From Candidatus Segatella violae (GTDB lineage: Bacteria; Bacteroidota; Bacteroidia; Bacteroidales; Bacteroidaceae), in the NCBI GenBank assembly GCA_002440225.1, contig DJSH01000027.1:48332-55469 (forward strand): DNA of 7,138 nt, in the 5' to 3' direction. The notes below the pieces were generated by a model that saw only the letters and a program-made list of their open reading frames with translations, did no database searches and had not been told where the DNA came from. Below, one piece after another: positions 1 through 6,236 of this stretch (position 1 is its first letter; every line of letters begins with the position of its first letter). The position numbers and the translations under genes are program-made.

Positions 1-3
1 TTG

Positions 4-35
4 TTTGCTTTTTCCGAGATTTTATGCTAATTTTG
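4..35 (+). promoter_or_regulatory. Bacteroidota-type promoter for the esterase-phosphatase unit
   Basis: The -7 element TAATTTTG at 28-35 matches the Bacteroidota consensus TAnnTTTG exactly. TTTG at 4-7 serves as the -33 element. The 20-bp gap between them is within the usual range for this promoter class. Transcription would begin near position 42, giving an A/T-rich leader of about 90 nt before the ATG at 135. I see no second element of this type between the first and second genes, so this promoter probably drives both. Confidence 0.7.
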
Positions 36-134
36 CAAGCAATAAAGATTTCGACTTGATGGATATTCTATTCCATTGCCAAAATCTGAAGAAAATAACT
101 AATAATAAATAACAACTAAAAAACAAAGACATTT

Positions 135-1385
135 ATGAGAATGAAGACAAGAAAGTTTTTGGAATGTGTAATGCAAAGCAGAAAGATAGGACTCTGCGTA
201 ATATCAATGCTTGCTAGTGTTCCGGTAATGGCTGGCAATGCTAAGCCTTCCACGACGCTCCCTATTGAAGGCGAGGTGGTGAAGGCTTCCAATCCGATGA
301 TTCAGTACGTGGGGCGAGTGAGCTTTGCCAAGAGCCCCGACGTGGCTAGCTTCAACTTCCCCGGCACTACCATTCAGGCTGCTTTCGAAGGTACTTCACT
401 GAAGATGATTTGCCGTCCGATGACGGGATATTTCATGGCACAGGTGGATGGATGCAAACCTTTCAAAATCGGATTCAACGCCGAACGAGACTCGGTGGTC
501 ACCGTGGCTGCCGCTTTGGCGCAAGGCGTGCATCACGTAAAGATGATGTATGTGATAGAGGGATTGTTCCGTAACCCAGAATTCAAGGGATTTGTGCTCG
601 ACAAGGGTTGCAAACTTGTGGAGGCTCCTGCTTTGCCAGAACGAAAGATAGAGTTTATTGGCAATTCCATCACTTGCGGCTATGGTGTGGAAAGTATCGA
701 GATGACAGACCCATTCGAGGACGAGACGGAGAACCATTGGCTCACTTATGCCAATATCGTGAGCGATAGCTTGAAGGCGCAGCATACTTCCATTTCGAGA
801 AGTGGCATAGGCGTATATCGCAATTATGATGGTCCGAAGGCTGGCTCCATCGAAAATATGCCTTGGCAGTATGAATATACATTATTTAATAAGCACGACG
901 AGAAATGGAATTTCGCTAAATATCAGCCTCAGCTCATTTGCATCAACCTGGGAACCAACGACCTTTCTACCAACAACTATGACATCCAACTCTACGAGAA
1001 GAACTATCGTATGTTCTTGAAGACGGTTCGCACGAAATATCCCAATGCAAAGATTGTCTTGATAACAGGACCTATGCTTGGGGAGAAGGAGAGTACCGAG
1101 CAGAAAGCTGTACTCGACCGGATTTGCAAGGATGCCAACGAGAAAGGATTTACACTGGCTAGCAATTATGTGAAGGACCAGGAGGGAAATTTTGTGAAAG
1201 ATAAGAAGGGGAATCTTAAACTGATAAAAAAAGCAAAGGGCGATAAGAATATCTATCGCTTCGATTTCACTTTCCAAACGGGCGACCTAGGCTATGGTGC
1301 CAGCTGGCATCCTAGTAAGCTTCAACATCAGAAGATGGCAGGTGAGTTGCTGCCGTTCCTTCGCAAAATCATGAATTGGGACTGA
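135..1385 (+). CDS. Exported SGNH/GDSL esterase, CE2 (acetyl-xylan esterase)-like
   Basis: Predicted secreted carbohydrate esterase of 416 residues that would remove acetyl or similar acyl groups from glycans. Residues 1-33 form a signal peptide: basic start, hydrophobic stretch GLCVISMLASVPVMA, probable cleavage after VMA. Residues about 50-165 look like the N-terminal beta-sandwich of CE2 enzymes. The SGNH hydrolase domain follows: block I GNSIT with nucleophile Ser178, block II Gly224 (SRSGIG), block III GTND with Asn275, and block V WHPS with catalytic His392. Two oddities stand out. Ser390 sits where many relatives have Asp two residues before the His, so the site may be a Ser-His dyad. 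A lysine-rich insertion covers residues 347-372, just before block V. Met13 (position 171) is an alternative start that gives a more typical signal-peptide length. There is no SD sequence, as usual in this phylum. Family assignment is firm at SGNH level and likely at CE2 level; the substrate is not determined. Confidence 0.85.
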   Translation: MRMKTRKFLECVMQSRKIGLCVISMLASVPVMAGNAKPSTTLPIEGEVVKASNPMIQYVGRVSFAKSPDVASFNFPGTTIQAAFEGTSLKMICRPMTGYFMAQVDGCKPFKIGFNAERDSVVTVAAALAQGVHHVKMMYVIEGLFRNPEFKGFVLDKGCKLVEAPALPERKIEFIGNSITCGYGVESIEMTDPFEDETENHWLTYANIVSDSLKAQHTSISRSGIGVYRNYDGPKAGSIENMPWQYEYTLFNKHDEKWNFAKYQPQLICINLGTNDLSTNNYDIQLYEKNYRMFLKTVRTKYPNAKIVLITGPMLGEKESTEQKAVLDRICKDANEKGFTLASNYVKDQEGNFVKDKKGNLKLIKKAKGDKNIYRFDFTFQTGDLGYGASWHPSKLQHQKMAGELLPFLRKIMNWD

Positions 1386-1390
1386 ATTTA

Positions 1391-1413
1391 AGTGAAGAAC
1401 GAAGAGTGAAGAA
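1391..1413 (+). repeat. Two direct copies of AGTGAAGAA, 14-bp period
   Basis: AGTGAAGAA occurs at 1391-1399 and again at 1405-1413, in the 49-bp gap between the esterase and phosphatase genes. The purine-rich words are separated by CGAAG. Its role is unknown. It may be a simple-sequence slippage product. Confidence 0.6.
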
Positions 1414-1434
1414 TCTTATAGCATATTAAATTAT

Positions 1435-2736
1435 ATGAAGGAAAAGAATATTTTTTTGAAGACGGCTTTCATCTTGGCGATGCCTTTGATGGCATCGGCT
1501 CAGATGCTGGCACAAACTCCGCAGGAGGATTTCCGCCGAGACACTACGCTCTCGGCTAGTAACTACGTGGCTTATCGTGGGCCTCAGAAGAAGTTGACTC
1601 CAGCCCCTAAGGGCTATAAGCCTTTCTATCTGAGCCATTACGGCAGACATGGTTCTCGCTATATGATTGGCAGTGCGGCATACGATGTGCCTTATTTCTC
1701 CCTGCTCAAGGCGAAGCAGGCGGGTAAGTTGACAGCCAAGGGTGAGGAAACCTTGCAGAAGGTGAAGTTGATTCGTGAGGATGCCAAGGGACGTGATGGC
1801 GAGCTGACCCCGCTCGGCGCCTTGCAGCATCAGGGCATCACCCGAAGAATGATGGAACGTTTCCCTGAGATATTTGCCGGAAATACGAACATCGAGGCTC
1901 GAAGCACGGTAGTTATCCGTTGCATCCTCTCCATGGAGAATGGTTTGCAGCAGATGCTACGCATCAATCCGAAGCTTCACATCTTCCATGATGCCAGCTA
2001 CCACGACATGTACTATATGAACCAGGGCGACAAACGACTGGACAGTTTGAAGTATTGCGTGGGAAGAAAGGTGGTGCAGGAGGAGTTCACCAAGAAGCAT
2101 GACTGCTATAGCCGTGTGATGCAGGAACTTTTCAACGACCCAAATTGGGTGAAGCAGAACATCGACCAGCGTGACCTCAACTGGAAGCTCTTCGAGATGG
2201 CGGGTGCCATCCAGGGTACGGAACTGAGAGGAAAAGTCTCGCTCTATGACCTCTTCAATGAGGATGAGGTTTATCAGAACTGGGTGGTCAGCAATTCTTG
2301 GTGGCAGATGTCGTATGGCTATTCGCCTTATACAGGCAATGAACAGCCTTTCTCCCAGCGCAATCTCCTGAGGGATATTATAGAGAAAGCGGATAGCTGC
2401 ATTGCCTTGGAGCATCCGGGCGCTACCTTGCGGTATGGCCATGACACGATGGTTACGCCGCTCACTTGTCTCTTGAACCTCAATGGCTATGGCGAGGAAA
2501 TCAAGGACCCGGAGAAGATTGCTGGCCAATGGTTTGATTATAAGATTACGCCGATGGCAACCAACCTGCAATTCGTGTTCTATCGCAACAAGGCGAAGGC
2601 TAACGATGTGTTGGTGAAGGTGTTGCTGAACGAGGATGAGGCAACCTTGCCTATCAAGAGTGATGTGGCTCCTTACTATCATTGGAGTGACTTCAAGGCG
2701 TATTGCTTGGAGAAATTGAATAGCTATAAGAGATAG
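1435..2736 (+). CDS. Exported histidine acid phosphatase (branch 2, phytase/acid phosphatase-like)
   Basis: A 433-residue phosphomonoesterase of the histidine phosphatase superfamily that uses a phospho-histidine intermediate. Residues 1 to about 23 are a signal peptide (hydrophobic stretch AFILAMPLMASA), so it acts in the periplasm or at the surface. The catalytic motif RHGSR is at residues 71-75, with nucleophile His72. The GELTPLG segment (122-128) and ARSTVVIR (155-162) carry further conserved phosphate-pocket residues. The proton-donor motif is HD at residues 336-337 (RYGHDT). HD is the acid-phosphatase/AppA type, whereas MINPP-type inositol phosphatases such as the Bacteroides enzyme carry HAE. 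Length is normal for the family. It starts 49 bp after the esterase with no visible promoter, so the two genes are probably co-transcribed. Possible substrates are sugar phosphates, nucleotides or phytate; the sequence does not decide between them. Confidence 0.85.
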   Translation: MKEKNIFLKTAFILAMPLMASAQMLAQTPQEDFRRDTTLSASNYVAYRGPQKKLTPAPKGYKPFYLSHYGRHGSRYMIGSAAYDVPYFSLLKAKQAGKLTAKGEETLQKVKLIREDAKGRDGELTPLGALQHQGITRRMMERFPEIFAGNTNIEARSTVVIRCILSMENGLQQMLRINPKLHIFHDASYHDMYYMNQGDKRLDSLKYCVGRKVVQEEFTKKHDCYSRVMQELFNDPNWVKQNIDQRDLNWKLFEMAGAIQGTELRGKVSLYDLFNEDEVYQNWVVSNSWWQMSYGYSPYTGNEQPFSQRNLLRDIIEKADSCIALEHPGATLRYGHDTMVTPLTCLLNLNGYGEEIKDPEKIAGQWFDYKITPMATNLQFVFYRNKAKANDVLVKVLLNEDEATLPIKSDVAPYYHWSDFKAYCLEKLNSYKR

Positions 2737-2738
2737 AG

Positions 2739-2778
2739 AAAAAGGCTGTTAAGTATTTGTTTACTTAGCAGCCTTTTT
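2739..2778. terminator. Bidirectional intrinsic terminator between convergent genes
   Basis: The left arm at 2744-2755 pairs with the right arm at 2762-2773. This gives 12 pairs (GGCTG...CAGCC core, one G-U wobble) with a 6-nt loop at 2756-2761. AAAAA at 2739-2743 and TTTTT at 2774-2778 flank the stem, so each strand ends in a U-tract. The hairpin lies just past the phosphatase stop (2736) and about 25 bp past the parC stop (2803), so it can end both converging transcripts. Confidence 0.9.
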
Positions 2779-2802
2779 ATTATGCTTTTTAAAGAATGAT
2801 GT

Positions 2803-5670
2803 TTATTGCTTCGAAAGCCAATCTTGGTCTTTCTTGTCGTCTTCTGTAAAGTCTTTGTCAGAGAAGAGGTTGGTTTGACCAGTCAACTCATCGATGATCT
2901 GTTGCTCGCTCTTGCCAGCATCTGGGTCGAGATTTTCTACCGATTCTTCATTGCCTCCGGTATTTTCAGCATCATCAGAGTTATTACCTTTCGTAGAATC
3001 ATCGTCTGTAGATGGTTCGGGGAATCTTGTTGGTTCCAACTCTTCGATGCTTTCCAATTTCCATGTTGTTAATCGCTTGCCCTTTGCCTTGAAACTCTTC
3101 TGGGCGATGAATTGCTCGGCATCAATATCCTCGGCAGGGCGTACGGCATCCACACCTCCGTAGGTTACCTTGAGGCGAGGGAAGGCGGTGTCGGTGAGGA
3201 GGATGAGCTTGCTGTTCGGATTCTCACCCATGAAGTTCTGATGGCGCTTGGTGGCATCCATCGTGAATCGCTTGATGTATGGGTAGCCCTCGTTGTCGGC
3301 ATCGTAGAGGATGGCCGTCCAAATCTTGTGCTCGTCCCATTTCTCCAGGCGCAGGATGTTGTCCTCGTAGTGGTTGTTCGCATCGAAGTTGGTGATGTAG
3401 AACTCACCATTGTCGAGCACTACCAAGATGCTTTCGTCATCGTTGAACTCGCCGAGGAACCTGCCGTTCTCATCGTAGTTGATGCGGTTGACGTCAGGGT
3501 CGAACCAAACCTTTCTGCCTCCCAAGGTGCTATGGCCGTGGCTCTTCAAGCCGATGCGGCGGATGGTGCGTTTGGTGAGGAGGTTGCCCTTGGCGGCACG
3601 TCCCTTGATGAGGATAGTGGAAAAATCCTTCTCCAAGAAGATGCTTTGGCGTTTCTTGCTCAAATCCGGCTCCAAGGTACATTTGATGATTTCCGCCTCG
3701 CCGTTAGGGTTGGCGGTGAAGTAGATCACCTTGCTGCCCGGTGTGCCCTGGGTGATGTCGTATATCTTGTCGCGGGTCATGGCGGTTACGTTGAATCGCT
3801 TGATGAAGTAGTCGCCCTGCTTGCCGTCACGATAAACGCAGTTGTAGATGGTGCGCTTGTCGTTCTTCTTGAACACCTGTACGTGGAGGATGTTCTTGCC
3901 CACGAATATCTTGTCGGCAATCTTCGTTACCTTGAACTTCCCGTCCTTGTAGAAGATGATGATGTCGTCGAGGTCGGAGCAGTTGCATACGAACTCGTCC
4001 TTCTTCAATCCCATGCCAACGAATCCCTCTTGGCGGTTGATGTAAAGCTTCTGGTTGGCTTCCACCACCTTGGTCACCTCGATGGTGTCGAAGTTACGAA
4101 TTTCCGTCTTTCTAGGATGCGCCTTGCCGTATTTGCCCTTGAGATACTCAAACCAGTTGATGGTGACATCGGTCATGTGGGCAAGGTCGTTCTCTATCTC
4201 GGCAAGTTCTGCCTTGATCTTCAGGAGGAGTTCGTCTGCCTTGTCCTTGTTGTACTTCAGGATGCGCTGCATCTTGATTTCGAGGAGCTTGAGGATGTCT
4301 TCTCGTGTTATCTCACGATGGAAGGCATATTCCACCATGCCCTTGCCGTCTACCTCGGCGGTGAAGAGCTTGTCCTTGAATGGTTCCAACTTGGAGTCGA
4401 TGAAAGCTACCACCTCATCCTGCGTCTTGCTCTGCTCGAATTTGCGCTCCTTGTAGATGCGCTCCTCGATGAAGATGCGTTCGAGGGAGGAGAAGAAGAG
4501 TTGCTCCTCCAACTCGCCCTTGCGTATCATGAGTTCCTTGCGCAGCAATCCCATGGTGCGATCCACGCTGTGACGGAGTACGTCGCTCACGGTGAGGAAC
4601 TTCGGCTTGTTGTCCTCGATGACACAGCAGTTTGGCGAAATGTTGATTTCGCAGTCGCTGAAGGCATAGAGGGCATCCATCGTCTTGTCGCTGGATGTGC
4701 CAGGGGCGAGGTGGACGAGGATTTCTACGTTAGCCGATGTCACGTCATCCACTTTGCGGGCTTTTATCTTTCCCTTTTCCACCGCCTTGGTGATGCTCTC
4801 GATGAGACTTCCCGTGGTCTTGCTGTATGGTATCTCGCTGATGACGAGCGTCTTGTTGTCGAGCTTGTCTATCTTGGCACGCACCTTGAGCACGCCGCCA
4901 CGCTGTCCGTCGTTGTACTTGCTCACGTCGATGGCACCGCCTGTAGGGAAGTCTGGGTAGAGTTGGAATGGCTCGCCCTTCAGATAGTGGATGGCTGCAT
5001 CGCAGAGGTCATTGAAGTTGTGTGGCAACACCTTGCTGCTCAATCCCACGGCGATACCCTCGGCACCCTGTGCCAGAAGCAATGGGAACTTGGCAGGGAG
5101 CGTGATAGGCTCCTTGTTTCTGCCGTCGTAAGAGAGCTGCCAGTCGGTAGTCTTCGGGTTGAACACCACGTCGAGGGCAAACTTAGAGAGTCGTGCCTCA
5201 ATGTATCGGGGAGCCGCCGCACGGTCGCCCGTTAGGATGTTACCCCAGTTACCCTGTGTGTCGATGAGCAGGTCTTTCTGTCCCATCTGTACGAGGGCGT
5301 CGCCGATGGAAGCGTCGCCGTGAGGGTGAAACTGCATGGTATGTCCCACAATGTTAGCCACTTTGTTGTATCGACCATCGTCCATACGTTTCATGGAGTG
5401 GAGGATACGACGTTGTACTGGTTTCAAGCCGTCCTCGATGTGAGGCACGGCACGCTCCAAGATAACATACGAAGCGTAGTCGAGGAACCAGTTCTGGTAC
5501 ATTCCGCTGAGGTGATGCACAGCGGAAGCATCGAATCGATTCACCGGCTTATAATCGGAATGCTTGTCGGTAGAAGCATCCTCGTTATTCTCATTTTCTT
5601 CCGAACGATTATCGGGAGCGTTTCCTCCCTCGAGTTCGTCTTTGTCTTTATCTTTTATTTCGTCGCTCAT
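2803..5670 (-). CDS. parC: DNA topoisomerase IV subunit A (ParC)
   Basis: Subunit A of a type IIA topoisomerase, 955 residues. It cuts and rejoins duplex DNA to decatenate chromosomes together with ParE, which is not in this window. Domain order: acidic, low-complexity N-terminal tail (1-45); winged-helix/tower breakage-reunion core from about 50; coiled coil about 372-510; C-terminal beta-pinwheel about 535-865; acidic disordered tail about 881-955. The catalytic tyrosine is Tyr156 in AAPRYIEARL. The quinolone-pocket loop reads HPHGDASIGD (115-124). I see no GyrA box (QRRGGKG-like), which argues for ParC over GyrA. The pentapeptide QTNLF at 932-936 resembles a sliding-clamp-binding motif. 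The gene follows two small membrane-protein genes after a 39-bp gap without a TAnnTTTG element, so it may be read from the promoter near 6080. The start ATG at 5670 is followed by the acidic tail. That tail is poorly conserved, so the exact start is less certain than the core. Confidence 0.93.
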   Translation of the reverse strand: MSDEIKDKDKDELEGGNAPDNRSEENENNEDASTDKHSDYKPVNRFDASAVHHLSGMYQNWFLDYASYVILERAVPHIEDGLKPVQRRILHSMKRMDDGRYNKVANIVGHTMQFHPHGDASIGDALVQMGQKDLLIDTQGNWGNILTGDRAAAPRYIEARLSKFALDVVFNPKTTDWQLSYDGRNKEPITLPAKFPLLLAQGAEGIAVGLSSKVLPHNFNDLCDAAIHYLKGEPFQLYPDFPTGGAIDVSKYNDGQRGGVLKVRAKIDKLDNKTLVISEIPYSKTTGSLIESITKAVEKGKIKARKVDDVTSANVEILVHLAPGTSSDKTMDALYAFSDCEINISPNCCVIEDNKPKFLTVSDVLRHSVDRTMGLLRKELMIRKGELEEQLFFSSLERIFIEERIYKERKFEQSKTQDEVVAFIDSKLEPFKDKLFTAEVDGKGMVEYAFHREITREDILKLLEIKMQRILKYNKDKADELLLKIKAELAEIENDLAHMTDVTINWFEYLKGKYGKAHPRKTEIRNFDTIEVTKVVEANQKLYINRQEGFVGMGLKKDEFVCNCSDLDDIIIFYKDGKFKVTKIADKIFVGKNILHVQVFKKNDKRTIYNCVYRDGKQGDYFIKRFNVTAMTRDKIYDITQGTPGSKVIYFTANPNGEAEIIKCTLEPDLSKKRQSIFLEKDFSTILIKGRAAKGNLLTKRTIRRIGLKSHGHSTLGGRKVWFDPDVNRINYDENGRFLGEFNDDESILVVLDNGEFYITNFDANNHYEDNILRLEKWDEHKIWTAILYDADNEGYPYIKRFTMDATKRHQNFMGENPNSKLILLTDTAFPRLKVTYGGVDAVRPAEDIDAEQFIAQKSFKAKGKRLTTWKLESIEELEPTRFPEPSTDDDSTKGNNSDDAENTGGNEESVENLDPDAGKSEQQIIDELTGQTNLFSDKDFTEDDKKDQDWLSKQ

Positions 5671-5709
5671 TGATAGCTTTTATGCTTAATGTTTGAAATG
5701 TTATGGCTT

Positions 5710-5814
5710 TTAAAGCTCACGCACCCATTTCTGACCTCTCTTAGACTTTAAAAAAATGCCAAATCCTATGGTCATTGCTAGAACTAAAAGAGTAAATAAT
5801 AAATATGCATCCAT
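5710..5814 (-). CDS. 34-residue single-helix membrane protein
   Basis: A small ORF found by reading the minus strand: ATG at 5814-5812, TAA at 5712-5710. The product begins MDAYLLFTLLVLAMTIGFGIF, one hydrophobic helix of about 19 residues. It ends in a basic, amphipathic tail of about 13 residues, LKSKRGQKWVREL. The helix followed by KSKR predicts an N-out, C-in single-pass protein. It starts 7 bp after the stop of the 76-residue gene and ends 39 bp before parC, which fits translation within one transcript. An in-frame TGA at 5835-5833 and no intervening ATG fix the start. I do not recognise the family. The clean helix-plus-positive-tail pattern and tight spacing make it more likely real than chance, but there is no homology evidence here. 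Confidence 0.6.
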   Translation of the reverse strand: MDAYLLFTLLVLAMTIGFGIFLKSKRGQKWVREL

Positions 5815-5821
5815 AAATTTC

Positions 5822-6052
5822 TTATTTAAATTTCATTATATAATTTGCAAAATATGCTATGCATGTTCCGCATGCTAAACCGACTGCGAGACAAATTAGA
5901 TGAATTGTATCGAGGGATGTTCCTGTAAGTAATGATGATAATCCACCTAAAGCAACGCTTCCATACACCATCTTTGCGCAATCGTAGATGAAACTTGCCA
6001 AGAGCTTTCTCCTATCAGTCTCCCTGTCGTCTGTAGTTTTCTGACTAACCAT
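5822..6052 (-). CDS. 76-residue two-helix membrane protein, possibly DUF6722-like
   Basis: The product has a charged, hydrophilic N-terminus of about 16 residues (MVSQKTTDDRETDRRK). A first hydrophobic segment follows at about 28-44 (MVYGSVALGGLSSLLTG) and a second at about 48-72 (LDTIHLICLAVGLACGTCIAYF), ending MKFK. This predicts a two-pass inner-membrane protein. The arrangement (KLLASFIYDCAKMVYGSVALGG then a second helix) recalls small Bacteroidota proteins grouped as DUF6722; that is recollection of the pattern, not a search result. Function is unknown. It is the first gene of the minus-strand unit, with a TAACTTTG element just upstream and the 34-residue membrane protein 7 bp downstream. 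Confidence 0.75.
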   Translation of the reverse strand: MVSQKTTDDRETDRRKLLASFIYDCAKMVYGSVALGGLSSLLTGTSLDTIHLICLAVGLACGTCIAYFANYIMKFK

Positions 6053-6074
6053 AATCCAACTTTTTAATTTTCTG

Positions 6075-6082
6075 CAAAGTTA
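6075..6082 (-). promoter_or_regulatory. Promoter -7 element for the small-membrane-protein/parC unit
   Basis: Minus-strand TAACTTTG is an exact TAnnTTTG match, 22 bp upstream of the ATG at 6052. Transcription would start near 6068, leaving a leader of about 16 nt. A TTTG lies further upstream (plus strand 6095-6098), but the 12-bp gap is too short for a standard -33 element, so the upstream half is unsupported. Confidence 0.5.
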
Positions 6083-6138
6083 CGAAATTTCTCGCAAACC
6101 TCCATGCTGCCGATGGGGAAAAGCGATAATTTTTCCTA

Positions 6139-6170
6139 ATTTATGGCAAAAATGCAAGATTTATGGCAAA
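6139..6170 (+). repeat. 12-bp direct repeat ATTTATGGCAAA, 20-bp period
   Basis: Two perfect copies lie at 6139-6150 and 6159-6170 in the divergent region upstream of glyQS. They are separated by AATGCAAG, which itself resembles part of the repeat. The 20-bp period is about two helical turns, so both copies would face the same side of the DNA. The second copy ends 28 bp before the glyQS -7 element, so it overlaps the expected -33 region or sits just upstream of it. This is compatible with an operator or activator site, but no protein is implicated. Confidence 0.6.
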
Positions 6171-6198
6171 GATACAACAAAAATTCGAGAAAAAGGTG

Positions 6199-6206
6199 TA
6201 TCTTTG
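6199..6206 (+). promoter_or_regulatory. Promoter -7 element for glyQS
   Basis: TATCTTTG matches TAnnTTTG exactly and lies 30 bp before the ATG at 6237. Transcription would start near 6213, with a leader of about 24 nt, A/T-rich and without an SD. No TTG is present at the usual -33 distance (about 6171-6181). The promoter may therefore rely on the -7 element alone or on an activator. Confidence 0.65.
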
Positions 6207-6236
6207 CGGAAAATTTGTAAAAAATAAGATTTAATC

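Noticed and set aside
1957..2682. A 241-codon minus-strand ORF opposite the phosphatase gene
   Set aside because: The plus-strand frame carries a signal peptide and RHGSR/HD catalytic motifs; the antisense product has nothing recognisable.
3112..5235. A 707-codon plus-strand ORF lying entirely antisense to parC
   Set aside because: Its translation is a monotonous Val/Leu/Glu/Asp-rich string with no recognisable motif. The frame is open because parC avoids TTA, CTA and TCA codons, which would read as stops on the other strand. The parC frame has clear catalytic motifs.
5701..5707. A third TTATGGC word near the parC start that matches the core of the glyQS upstream repeat
   Set aside because: Only seven bases match and the flanks differ, so chance is sufficient in A/T-rich DNA.
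5671..5709. A dedicated parC promoter in the 39-bp gap
   Set aside because: No TAnnTTTG element is present on the minus strand here, and the closest upstream approximation (TAGGATTTG, within the 34-codon ORF) has one extra base.
5867..5877. GCATG repeats around GCATGTTCCGCATGC as a possible operator
   Set aside because: They lie inside the coding sequence of the 76-residue membrane protein, where they simply encode its residues, and arms of five bases are not significant.
6207..6236. T-box or other riboswitch leader before glyQS
   Set aside because: The predicted leader is only about 24 nt and A/T-rich, far too short for a T-box or glycine riboswitch. No hairpin or terminator lies in it.
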